Assembly (NCBI GenBank): GCA_017990895.1
Contig: JAGNNA010000005.1
Coordinates: 1 to 35,317, forward strand
Source of the DNA: Reyranella sp.
Lineage (GTDB): Bacteria > Pseudomonadota > Alphaproteobacteria > Reyranellales > Reyranellaceae
Direction of reading: 5' to 3'
DNA: 35,317 bases
In this document: positions 26,722 to 34,732 of the stretch, one piece after another
Numbering within the stretch: the first letter of the stretch is position 1
How the letters are laid out: each line of letters begins with the position of its first letter
The notes under the pieces: generated by a model
Databases searched by the model: none
Seen by the model: only the letters and a program-made list of their open reading frames with translations
What the model was told of the DNA's origin: nothing
Translations under genes and position numbers: made by a program

Positions 26722-27212
26722 AGGACCAGCTCCATGTAAACGGTGCCGGGCACCGGACTGGGGTAGTAGGGCGCGATCTCGGTGAAGCCCATCATCCGAT
26801 AGAGCTTGATCGCGGCCTCCATTTGCGGGCCGATTGTGTCCAGCCTGAGACGCCGATGACCGCAGACACGAGCCGCCTCGACGATGCGCAAAGCAAGTTC
26901 CCGCCCGATCGAGTTTCCAGCCTCGGTGCGTTCACGGCGGAAGCCCGGCCTGACATAGAGCCGCTTCATCTCGCCGATGCCCGTCTCCAGTTGCCGCAGC
27001 GCCACGGTGCCGGCCGGTTCGCCGTCGACCCGTGCCAGCAACAGGGCTCCGCCGGGCGGGCCATACTTTGCGCGGAGGTCGCCGAGTTCGGCCTCGAAGT
27101 CCTGGTAGTCGAGAGAGAAGCCGAGGGATCCGGCATACTCCCGGACCAGTTCGGCGATGGCATCGAAATCCGCCGTATCGCGGGGCGGAGCGATATGGAT
27201 CCTGCGGGTCAT
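26718..27212 (-). CDS. GNAT family N-acetyltransferase
   Basis: This 164-aa GNAT protein transfers an acetyl group from acetyl-CoA to an unknown amine. It has strand 4 (GEMKRLYVRPGF, ~91-102), the CoA-binding loop and motif B ending LYRMMGFTEIAPYY. The CoA loop is RRERTEAGNSIGREL, longer than the usual RxxGxG/A, perhaps by a few residues. I chose ATG 27212 (MTRRIHIAPPRD); the frame runs ~100 codons further upstream, but that stretch is antisense to the TTT receptor. It overlaps the MaoC start by 4 bp. Confidence 0.85.
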   Translation of the reverse strand: MTRRIHIAPPRDTADFDAIAELVREYAGSLGFSLDYQDFEAELGDLRAKYGPPGGALLLARVDGEPAGTVALRQLETGIGEMKRLYVRPGFRRERTEAGNSIGRELALRIVEAARVCGHRRLRLDTIGPQMEAAIKLYRMMGFTEIAPYYPSPVPGTVYMELVL

Positions 27213-27273
27213 GCGGTCATTGTCCGGGGCATGTGCTACCCTGTCACTCGAAACGAACTGGGAGGTTCCAGAA

Positions 27274-28257
27274 ATGAATCCGACGCGTCGCCATGTCATG
27301 GCGCTCGCCGGCGCGGCAGGCGCAGCGCTTGCTGCCCCGGCCATCGCGCAATCCGCGTGGCCCAACAAGCCCGTGCGCTTCGTCGTGCCGTTCCCGCCCG
27401 GACAGGCCGCCGACATCTTCGCGCGACTGATGGCTGAAAAGCTGTCGGACAAGTGGAAGCAGCAGGTGATCGTCGAGAACAAGGCCGGCGGCAGCGGCAT
27501 CCCCGCCACCGAGTACGGCAAGATGGCCGCGCCGGACGGCTACACGCTGATGGTCGTGTCGAGCGGCACGTTCGGCGTCAATCCCAGCCTTTATCCGGAC
27601 TTGCCCTACAAGCCGCTGACCGACTTCCTGCCGATCTCCAACATCTTCCTGGTGCCGCTGGTCATCGTGGCGCATCCGAGCCTGCCAGTGAACACGCTCG
27701 CAGAGCTGATCGCGCTTGCCAAGAAGGAGCCGGGTCAGCTTTCCTACGCCTCGGCGGGCCCAGGCACCTCGCAGCATCTCAGCATGGAGCTGTTCAAGCT
27801 CAAGGCCGGCGTAGATATCGTGCACATTCCCTACAAGGGCAGCGGGCCGGCGATGGCCGACCTGCTCGGGGGGCACGTGAAGCTGATGATGGACAGCACT
27901 GCGTCCGCGCTCAATCACATCAAGGACGGCCGCATCAAGGCGCTGGCCGTCACGACGTCGCGTCCCGCGCCGCCGCCGCTCGACAAGATCCCGCTGATCG
28001 CCGCGACCATTCCGGGCTTCAACGCCGCCGGCTGGTCGGGCCTCGCGGCGCCGGCGCGCACGCCGCTCGAGATCGTGGCGAAGGTCAGCCGGGACATGCA
28101 GACGCTGCTGAATGACGATTCGGTGATCAAGCAGATCGAGCAGCGTGCCGCCCTCCCGGCACCGGGCACACCCATCCAGTTCGCCGAATTCATCAAGAAC
28201 GAGATCGACACCTGGGGTGCGGTCGTGAAGGCGACCGGCACCAAGCCGGGGACCTAA
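27274..28257 (+). CDS. TTT-family (Bug) periplasmic solute-binding protein
   Basis: This second TctC/Bug-type receptor has 327 aa. The N-terminus has a twin-Arg (TRRHVMALAG, residues 4-13) and an Ala-rich export signal cleaved near AIAQSAW. The family segments are VRFVVPFPPGQAADIFAR, IVENKAGGSGIPATEYG and APDGYTLMVV. ATG 27274 follows GGGAGG at ~9 bp; the longer open frame upstream is antisense to the GNAT gene. As with the first receptor, no TctA/TctB gene is in the window. Its stop overlaps the convergent YeiH-family gene by 4 bp. Confidence 0.93.
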   Translation: MNPTRRHVMALAGAAGAALAAPAIAQSAWPNKPVRFVVPFPPGQAADIFARLMAEKLSDKWKQQVIVENKAGGSGIPATEYGKMAAPDGYTLMVVSSGTFGVNPSLYPDLPYKPLTDFLPISNIFLVPLVIVAHPSLPVNTLAELIALAKKEPGQLSYASAGPGTSQHLSMELFKLKAGVDIVHIPYKGSGPAMADLLGGHVKLMMDSTASALNHIKDGRIKALAVTTSRPAPPPLDKIPLIAATIPGFNAAGWSGLAAPARTPLEIVAKVSRDMQTLLNDDSVIKQIEQRAALPAPGTPIQFAEFIKNEIDTWGAVVKATGTKPGT

Positions 28258-29312
28258 AGTCCCGCGGCCCGCAAGCCGTAGATCAGGCCGACGACCAAAA
28301 GGCCGACAAAGATCGTCTCGGTGATCAGCAGCATCACCGGGGCCATGCCGATGCGCACCAGCGCCAGCAGCGACGTCTTCATGCCCAGCGCCGCGATGGC
28401 GGTGATGATGTGAAAGGCAGCCACCTGGCCGACGCCGTCTCGTACCGCGGCGGGGATGGCGCCCAGCGAGTTCAGGGCGGCGAGCACCAGGAAACCGAAC
28501 AGGAAGACCGGTGGTGCCGGTCGCGTGGAGATCTGCGGGCCGCCACTCTTCGCCACCCACCAGGCGATGCCGGCGATCGCGGGCAGCAGGGCCGCCACCC
28601 TCAGAAGCTTGGTAACGACCGCATCGCTCAGCACCTGCGGACCCATCGTCTGGCCCGCGCCTGCGACCTGCGCCACGTCGTGGATCGCGCCGCCCAGAAA
28701 GACGCCCATCTCGAACTGCGAGAAGCCCAGCACTTCGCGCAGGGCGGGATAGATCACCATCACCACCGTGCTGAGAAAGTTGACGCCCATGACGGTGAAA
28801 GCGAGGTCACGGTCCGAATTCTCGTGCTTGGGCAGCACGGCCGACGCGGCCATTGCCGCAGCTGCGCCGCAGACGCCGGTGGCGCAGCCGGTCAGCAATC
28901 CGAAATTCCGGCCGAGGCCGAACACGCGCGCCGTCCAGGCGCCGAACACGATGGTGCATCCGACCGCCGCGACGGCCACGACGATCGGCAGCGCGCCGCC
29001 CTCGACGAGATTGCCGAGGGTCAGGCGTGCGCCCAGCAGGGCGACGCCGATACGGAGGAGGGTGCGGCCAGCGAATTAGAGGCCGGGCTTCAGTGCGGGC
29101 CTGGCCGAGAGCGGCTGCAGTGCCATGCCGATGACCAGAGTGAGGATCAGCGGCGGCACCCAGACTGCGCCGAAGCGCAGCAGGCTCCGGGTGTCGGCAT
29201 AATAGGCGACGGCCGCGATGACGGCGCACAGGGCGATGCCCGGTGCCGAGCGGCGGAGATTGTCGGGAGCCCAGAGCCTGGCGAGGTCGGTGGCGACGGC
29301 GCCGTTACGCAT
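28254..29312 (-). pseudogene. YeiH-family (UPF0324) putative anion exporter interrupted by in-frame TAA
   Basis: The YeiH/UPF0324 family comprises ~10-helix membrane proteins proposed to export sulfate-like anions. The frame encodes 352 positions with one stop. Codons 1-78 end in ARPALKPGL; codon 79 is TAA (29078-29076); the same frame then continues FAGRTLLRIGVALLGARLTL without a shift and reads through the remaining 273 codons, including CATGVCGAAA and GGAIHDVAQVAGAG, both family hallmarks. All other sequence looks intact. A single base change from CAA, GAA or AAA would explain it; a sequencing error is possible. ATG 28979 could permit re-initiation but would lack the first ~110 residues. 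The start overlaps the biotin-carrier gene by 8 bp. Confidence 0.85.
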
Positions 29313-29526
29313 CCAGAACGGCCACGAGCTGGCCTTCGCCGATGGCCTCGCCTTCGCTGACCTTCAGTTCCTTGATGACGCCTGCCTTGGGCGACAGGAC
29401 GGGGATTTCCATCTTCATCGATTCGAGGATCATGATCTCACCCTCGGCCTCGACCCGATCTCCCGCCTTGACCTGGATCTTCCAGACATTGCCGGCGATT
29501 TCCGACTTCACATTGACGACGGCCAT
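29305..29526 (-). CDS. stand-alone biotin/lipoyl carrier protein (BCCP-like)
   Basis: This 73-aa protein is a single biotinyl domain. The modified lysine is Lys38 in ILESMKMEIPV, where SMKM replaces the usual AMKM. GDRVEAEGEIMILE before it and PKAGVIKELKVSEGEAI after it form the two symmetric beta hairpins of the fold. It would carry CO2 between a biotin carboxylase and a carboxyltransferase, but neither is in the window. It lies 18 bp after the duplicated hypothetical gene and overlaps the YeiH-family gene by 8 bp. Confidence 0.9.
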   Translation of the reverse strand: MAVVNVKSEIAGNVWKIQVKAGDRVEAEGEIMILESMKMEIPVLSPKAGVIKELKVSEGEAIGEGQLVAVLDA

Positions 29527-29544
29527 GCGCCAAGCATCTCCCGT

Positions 29545-30336
29545 TCAGCGTTGTCCCGCCTTTTCGGCCAGCGTGCGCGCGAGTGCAAGCGCGGAGCCTC
29601 CCACCCTCGCGCCAAGCCGGTATGCGGTTGTGTTGACGTCGGAGATCGTTCCGTCCTGCAATGTGGAGCGGCCATCGCCGATGCGTGCCGAGTGTGCAGC
29701 GACTGCGATGGCGGCGATGCCCTCCCTGTCGAGCTCGGGCAGCGCCAGCACGCCGCCGCGATCGGCACCGAAACCCGCATCGTTGAACATCAGGAGCAGC
29801 GGCCGGAAGGGTGCCGTCGCCCTGTAGGAGTTGAGGGCGCCATGACTGCCCGTCGCGACGATGCGGCCGCGGTCCTCCGGCAGCAACAGAGTCGCCGAAT
29901 CGGCACAGACCGCGCCATCGATCTCGTGGCGACTTTCACCCTTGGCGGGCGGCATCGTGTGCGGCCACGGCGCCTGCTTCAGCAGTCCGGCGGCTTCGCG
30001 AGCCGGCATGCCGGGCACCACGCCGCAGGCGGTGGCGAGTGCATTGGCCCGGCTGATGATACCGCGCGCCTGCAGGTCGGCGCCGTCGCCGATGCGAGCG
30101 CTGGCCGTCGCGACGGCGGCCATCGCCATGCCGAGCTGGTCGGCATAGGCGAGGCCACTGACGCCGGCTTCGTTCTTGCCGATGCCGGCATCGTGGTGGA
30201 TCGCGGCGCGGCAACCGAACCTGGCCGACATGTAGGCGGCATAGACGGCGGCGTGGCTGCCGCCGATCACGACCGCGCCGTCCGCTTCGGGCGGCAGCTT
30301 GGTCACGCTATCGAATACAAGAACAGGAACGGGCAT
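29545..30336 (-). CDS. unrecognised protein made of two homologous halves
   Basis: I do not recognise this 263-aa soluble protein. It is internally duplicated: residues 23-105 align with 160-242 at a constant offset of 137 and no gap, about 33 of 83 identical by hand count. Shared motifs are GSH (26-28 and 163-165), DAG (49-51 and 186-188), SARIGDG (79-85 and 216-222) and G-x-IS (92-95 and 229-232). Invariant Ser, His, Asp and Arg in both halves suggest a pseudo-dimeric enzyme. There is no signal peptide or membrane helix. It precedes the biotin carrier by 18 bp in the same operon and is divergent from the DTW gene (34-bp gap). The function is unknown. Confidence 0.8.
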   Translation of the reverse strand: MPVPVLVFDSVTKLPPEADGAVVIGGSHAAVYAAYMSARFGCRAAIHHDAGIGKNEAGVSGLAYADQLGMAMAAVATASARIGDGADLQARGIISRANALATACGVVPGMPAREAAGLLKQAPWPHTMPPAKGESRHEIDGAVCADSATLLLPEDRGRIVATGSHGALNSYRATAPFRPLLLMFNDAGFGADRGGVLALPELDREGIAAIAVAAHSARIGDGRSTLQDGTISDVNTTAYRLGARVGGSALALARTLAEKAGQR

Positions 30337-30370
30337 CGCGCGACCCTAGCCGGGAGGCTATACGTCGGCC

Positions 30371-30970
30371 ATGTCTCTGCCGGTGGACAACAAGGTCGCG
30401 ATCCTGGTGCTGCAGCACCCGCAGGAGCAGGACCGCGTGCTGGGTACGGCGCGCCTGCTCTGCGACTCGCTGGCCAATGGCCGGGTCGTGATCGGCCTGT
30501 CGTGGCGAAACCTCGCCCATGCGCTGGGCGGGCCGGCCGAGCCGCGCGACTGGGGCGTGCTCTATCTCGGCTCGGCCCAGACGAAGGGGCAGGCGGCGCC
30601 GCTGGTCGCCATCGACGGCAAGGGCCTGACCCTGGCCGACCAGGAGGCCGCGCGCGCTGGCCTGAAGGGCCTGATCGCGCTCGACGGCAACTGGGCGCAG
30701 GCCAAGGCGCTGTGGTGGCGAAACCCGTGGCTGACCAAGCTGCGCCGCTTCGTCGTGGTGCCGGACGGCCCGTCGCTGTACGGCGACCTCCGACGCGAAG
30801 CGCGCGCCGATGCGGTCTCGACCCTGGAGGCGGTGGCGCTGGCGCTCGAGGTCCTCGAAGGCGATGCTGCGGTGCGGGAGAAACTTCTCGTGCCGTTTCG
30901 CGTGCTGCTCGCCAAAGCCCGGCGTGAGGGCGTACGGGATTCCAAACGGGATCGTCGCGTCCGGCGGTAG
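30371..30970 (+). CDS. DTW-domain protein, probable tRNA-uridine aminocarboxypropyltransferase
   Basis: DTW proteins such as E. coli TapT move the 3-amino-3-carboxypropyl group from SAM to a tRNA uridine (acp3U). The 199-aa product shows LVLQHPQEQDRVLGTARLL (12-30), LYLGSAQTKG (64-73) and STLEAVALALEVLEG near the C-terminus, all family landmarks. The name-giving D-x-T-W motif is DGNW (105-108), with Asn for Thr, followed by normal AQAKALWWRNPWL. The N-terminal Cys cluster found in some members is absent. GGGAGG stands ~18 bp upstream of the ATG. It is divergent from the duplicated hypothetical gene and 20 bp ahead of iorA. Confidence 0.82.
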   Translation: MSLPVDNKVAILVLQHPQEQDRVLGTARLLCDSLANGRVVIGLSWRNLAHALGGPAEPRDWGVLYLGSAQTKGQAAPLVAIDGKGLTLADQEAARAGLKGLIALDGNWAQAKALWWRNPWLTKLRRFVVVPDGPSLYGDLRREARADAVSTLEAVALALEVLEGDAAVREKLLVPFRVLLAKARREGVRDSKRDRRVRR

Positions 30971-30990
30971 CCGCCCCTATACTTTGCACC

Positions 30991-33144
30991 ATGCTCGACC
31001 AGCCGGCGGCCCAACTTCCCGTTTCCCAGCGGACCAACCCGGAACGCTCCTTCACCGAGGAAGTGCGCGCGCTGAGGCTGGGCGAGGGCGAGGTCTTCCG
31101 CGGCGAGGGCATCCTCGCGGTCACCAAGGCGATCCTGCAATCGGGCGTCGCCTATGTCGGCGGCTACCAGGGTGCGCCGGTCTCGCATCTGGTCGACGTG
31201 CTGGTCGAATCGCAGGACCTGCTGGACGAACTCGGCGTCCATCTCGAGACCTGCACCAACGAATCCTCCGCGGCGGCGCTGCTCGGCGCCTCGATCAACT
31301 ACCCGATGCGCGGCTGCGTCACCTGGAAGTCGATCGTCGGCACCAACGTGGCGGCCGATGCGCTGTCCAACCTCGCCTCTCCCGGCGTGATCGGCGGCGC
31401 CCTGATCGTGGTCGGCGAGGATTACGGCGAGGGCGCCTCGGTCATCCAGGAGCGCACCCAGGCCTACGCGCTGAAATCCTCGGTCTGGCTGATGGATCCA
31501 CGGCCGTCGCTGCCGACCATCGTTCGCTGCACCGAGAAGGCCTTCGAGCTTTCCGAGGCGACCAACACGCCGGTGATGATGGAATTGCGCATCCGCGCCT
31601 GCCACGTCACGGGCGAGTTCGTGGCCAAGGACAACGTTCCGCCTGCCATCTCGCGCAACCGGCGTCTCGCCGAACCGGCGCTGCACAATTACGCCCGTAT
31701 CTCGCATCCGCCGTCGACCTATGCGCACGAGAAGCTCAAGGTCGAGGTCCGCCAGCCCGCCGCCGAACGATTCATAGTCGAGAACGGCCTGAACGAGTTT
31801 TTAACCGGCGAGCGGTCCGACCTTGGCATCATCGTCCAAGGCGGCATCACCAACGTGCTGGTGCGCGGTCTCGACCGGCTGGAGGTCGAGGGCAAGATCC
31901 CCACGCTGGTGCTGAACGTGACGCATCCCCTGGCGTCCGACCAGATCGCCGATTTCTGCAGGGGCAAGCGTGCCGTGCTGGTCGTCGAGGAGGGCGCGCC
32001 CGATTACATCGAGCAGGCGATCCACGTGATCCTGCGCAAGCGAGACATCGACACCAAGGTCTACGGCAAGGATGTGCTGCCGATGGCCGGCGAGTACACC
32101 GCCGAGGTGGTCACCGAGGGCTTGCTGAAATTCTTCGCCCAGTCTGCCAACGACATCGACCTGAGCGGCCCGCGCGAGCGCTTCGAGGCGGCCCGGGCCG
32201 GCCGCGCCGAGGCGCAGCGCCTGCTGGGCGGGCCGCTGCCGCTGCGCCCGCCGGGCTTCTGCACCGGCTGTCCCGAACGGCCGGTCTTTTCGGCGATCAA
32301 GCTGCTCGAACGCGAGGTCGGCAAGGTCCATATATCGAGCGACATCGGCTGCCATTCGTTTGCGACGCTGGCGCCGTTCAACCTGGGCAACTCGATCCTG
32401 GGCTTCGGCATGTCACTCGCGGCCGCCGGCGCGGTGGCGCCGGTGATGCAGAAGCGCACGATCTCGGTGATGGGGGACGGCGGTTTCTGGCACAACGGGC
32501 TGCTGAGCGGCGTCGCCTCGTCGATGTTCAATCGCGGCGACCGCGTGCTGGTCATCATGCAGAACGGCTACACCTCGGCTACGGGTGCGCAGTTCATTCC
32601 CAACACCTCGGGCAATCGCCGCGACGGCGAGACGACGTCTGACATCGCCGCCACCCTGAAGGCGATGGGCGTCGGCTGGCTGCGCACCATCCGCACCTAC
32701 AATGTCGGGACGATGCTCAAGACCCTGCGCGAGGCGATGAGCACCGACGACAAGGGCCTGAAAGTCATCGTGGCCGACGGCGAATGCCAGCTCGCCCGCC
32801 AGCGCCGCATCCGCCCGCAGATCGCCGCCCAGCTGAAGCGCGGCGAGCGGGTCGTGCGCACGCGCTACGGCGTCGACGACGAGGTCTGCACCGGCGACCA
32901 TTCCTGCATCCGGCTTTCGGGCTGCCCGTCACTGGTAGTGAAACCCAGCCCCGATCCGTTGCGCAGCGATCCGGTGGCGAGCGTCAACAATGGCTGCGTC
33001 GGCTGCGGGCTGTGCGGCGAGGTGGCGGACGCCGCCGTACTCTGCCCGTCCTTCTACAAGGCTGACATCGTCCAGAACGCGACCTGGTGGGACCGCCTCA
33101 AATGGAAAGTCCGCTCGAAGGTGATCGGAGCGATGGCATGTTGA
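30991..33144 (+). CDS. iorA: indolepyruvate ferredoxin oxidoreductase, alpha subunit
   Basis: IorA and IorB oxidatively decarboxylate aryl-pyruvates (indolepyruvate, phenylpyruvate) to aryl-acetyl-CoA, passing electrons to ferredoxin. The 717-aa subunit contains the pyrimidine-binding domain (residues ~35-200), then the TPP domain with GDGGFWHNG (495-503) and NGYTSATG. The C-terminus carries ferredoxin-like iron-sulfur ligands: Cys633, 639, 645 before Pro, and Cys669, 672, 675, 685 before Pro. The first set has x5 spacings, unlike a plain CxxCxxC. It starts 20 bp after the DTW gene. A long palindrome separates it from iorB. Confidence 0.92.
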   Translation: MLDQPAAQLPVSQRTNPERSFTEEVRALRLGEGEVFRGEGILAVTKAILQSGVAYVGGYQGAPVSHLVDVLVESQDLLDELGVHLETCTNESSAAALLGASINYPMRGCVTWKSIVGTNVAADALSNLASPGVIGGALIVVGEDYGEGASVIQERTQAYALKSSVWLMDPRPSLPTIVRCTEKAFELSEATNTPVMMELRIRACHVTGEFVAKDNVPPAISRNRRLAEPALHNYARISHPPSTYAHEKLKVEVRQPAAERFIVENGLNEFLTGERSDLGIIVQGGITNVLVRGLDRLEVEGKIPTLVLNVTHPLASDQIADFCRGKRAVLVVEEGAPDYIEQAIHVILRKRDIDTKVYGKDVLPMAGEYTAEVVTEGLLKFFAQSANDIDLSGPRERFEAARAGRAEAQRLLGGPLPLRPPGFCTGCPERPVFSAIKLLEREVGKVHISSDIGCHSFATLAPFNLGNSILGFGMSLAAAGAVAPVMQKRTISVMGDGGFWHNGLLSGVASSMFNRGDRVLVIMQNGYTSATGAQFIPNTSGNRRDGETTSDIAATLKAMGVGWLRTIRTYNVGTMLKTLREAMSTDDKGLKVIVADGECQLARQRRIRPQIAAQLKRGERVVRTRYGVDDEVCTGDHSCIRLSGCPSLVVKPSPDPLRSDPVASVNNGCVGCGLCGEVADAAVLCPSFYKADIVQNATWWDRLKWKVRSKVIGAMAC

Positions 33145-33146
33145 GC

Positions 33147-33227
33147 GCTGGGGGCGCGCCACTCCAGTGGCGCGATCTTCTTGTTTCGACCATGCATGAC
33201 GCGCCACTGGAGTGGCGCGCCCCCAGC
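33147..33227. repeat. nested palindrome copy 1 (28-bp perfect arms) between iorA and iorB
   Basis: Positions 33147-33174 and 33200-33227 are perfect reverse complements around a 25-bp centre. Each arm itself contains a hairpin (GCGCCACT CC AGTGGCGC and its counterpart). It begins 3 bp after the iorA stop and ends 2 bp before the iorB ATG. A second copy with the same core occurs at 35131. The structure resembles REP/BIME-type mobile palindromes. Confidence 0.92.
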
Positions 33228-33229
33228 CC

Positions 33230-34732
33230 ATGAGGCCCGTCACCATCCTGATCGGTGCGCTGGGCGGCGATGGCGGCGGGGTGCTGTGCGACTGGATCGT
33301 GTCGGCGGCGCAGAGCCGGGGACTGGCCGTGCAGGCGACGCAGATCCCGGGTGTTGCGCAGCGCACCGGCGCCACGACCTACTATGTCGAGGTGATGCCG
33401 GCGGGCGCTGCGCCCACGTCGGTGCTGGCGCTCAATCCGGCGATGGGCGAAGTCGATATCGCGCTGGCGACCGAACTGCTGGAAGCCGGCCGCATGATCT
33501 TCAACGGCTTCGTGACTCCTGATCGCACGACCCTGATCGCCTCGACGCACCGCGTGTTGGCGATCGGCGAGCGCATGGCGATGGGCGACGGCAGCTTCGA
33601 TGTCGGCAAGTTGCTGCGGGCCGTGAAGGAGCGCAGCCGCGAGCAGATCCTGTTCGACATGGACCAGGCCGCCGAGGAATCCGGCGGCGTCATCAACGCC
33701 GTGCTGCTGGGTGCGCTGGCCGGCTCGGGCAGGCTGCCGATTCCAGACGGCGCCTTCGAGGCCGCGATCCGCCATGCTGGCAAGTCAGTCGACACCAACC
33801 TCGCGGCCTTTGCCTTCGGGCGCGGCCATGCGCGGGGCGAACTGGAACAGGCGGTACGTGAGCATCGCAAGCGGCAGAGCGCGGCGCAGGGTGTCGAGGA
33901 CCTGATCGAACGCGCGCGGCGCACCTATCCGGCGTCCAGCCTCGATATCGTGGAGGAAGGCATCCGTCGGCTCACCGCCTATCAGGACCAGCGCTACGCG
34001 ACGCTCTACCTGGACTGGCTCGACACGATCCACGCGCTGGGCTCCGCCGAACTGCTGCGCGACGTGGCGCGGCATCTCGCGGTGCGCATGTCGTTCGAGG
34101 ACGTGATCCGAGTCGCCCAGGCCAAGACCTCGGCCGAGCGCGTGGCGCGCGTGCGGGTCGAGGTGCGCGCCATGGATCACGAGCCGCTGGATATCACCGA
34201 GCATTTCAAGCCGGGAATCGAGGAGATCGCGGCCATCCTGCCGCCGTCACTCGCGAAGCGTCTGCTTGATTGGGGCGAGCGGACCGGGCGCCTCGGCAAG
34301 ACTTACTTCTCCATGCATGTACGCACGTCGACCATCCTGGGCTTCGCGCGACTGCGCCTCGTCGCGGGCCTGCGTTGGTGGCGGCCACGCACCTCGCGTT
34401 ATGTCGAGGAGCAGGCCGAGATCGGACGCTGGCTCGGTCAGATTCGTGCCGCCGCGCCACTTGGTATCGACCTCGCGCGCGAGATCGCGGAATCGGCGCG
34501 CCTCATCAAGGGCTACGGCGATACCCACAAGCGCGGCCTCGGAAACTACCGCCGCATCGCCGACGAGGTGATCGCACCGGCACTGGCCGGACGCCTGACG
34601 CCCCGCGCTGCGGCCGACGCCGTCGCCAATGCGCGCGTGGCCGCGCTGGCCGATCCCGAGGGTGAATCGCTGTCGAAGACACTGGCCGCCATCGCCTCCG
34701 CGACGCCGCCGCTGCGACAGGCGGCGGAATGA
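33230..34732 (+). CDS. iorB: indolepyruvate ferredoxin oxidoreductase, beta subunit (long form)
   Basis: This 500-aa protein has the 2-oxoacid:ferredoxin oxidoreductase gamma/IorB domain in its first ~190 residues (ILIGALGGDGGGVLCDWIV, 6-24; IPGVAQRTGATTYYVEV). A C-terminal extension of ~300 residues (DUF6537 type, as I recall) is seen in long bacterial IorB and in single-chain enzymes; archaeal IorB is only ~200 aa. ATG 33230 starts MRPVTILIG; a GTG at 33212 in frame would lie within the palindrome and is less likely. No normal ribosome site is present, because the palindrome occupies that position. It overlaps the thioesterase gene by 4 bp. Confidence 0.9.
   Translation: MRPVTILIGALGGDGGGVLCDWIVSAAQSRGLAVQATQIPGVAQRTGATTYYVEVMPAGAAPTSVLALNPAMGEVDIALATELLEAGRMIFNGFVTPDRTTLIASTHRVLAIGERMAMGDGSFDVGKLLRAVKERSREQILFDMDQAAEESGGVINAVLLGALAGSGRLPIPDGAFEAAIRHAGKSVDTNLAAFAFGRGHARGELEQAVREHRKRQSAAQGVEDLIERARRTYPASSLDIVEEGIRRLTAYQDQRYATLYLDWLDTIHALGSAELLRDVARHLAVRMSFEDVIRVAQAKTSAERVARVRVEVRAMDHEPLDITEHFKPGIEEIAAILPPSLAKRLLDWGERTGRLGKTYFSMHVRTSTILGFARLRLVAGLRWWRPRTSRYVEEQAEIGRWLGQIRAAAPLGIDLAREIAESARLIKGYGDTHKRGLGNYRRIADEVIAPALAGRLTPRAAADAVANARVAALADPEGESLSKTLAAIASATPPLRQAAE

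Noticed and set aside
28254..28979. 241-aa ORF read as a complete separate gene
   Set aside because: It is the C-terminal part of a YeiH-family frame that continues upstream in phase through a single TAA; a separate gene would lack the first ~110 residues. Re-initiation there is possible.
30810..32642. 610-codon plus-strand frame overlapping the DTW gene and iorA
   Set aside because: It is out of frame with two well-supported genes and very Arg-rich; a high-GC artefact.
33212..33229. GTG 33212 as iorB start
   Set aside because: The six extra codons lie within the palindromic repeat, and the protein family starts at MRPVTILIG; kept only as an alternative.
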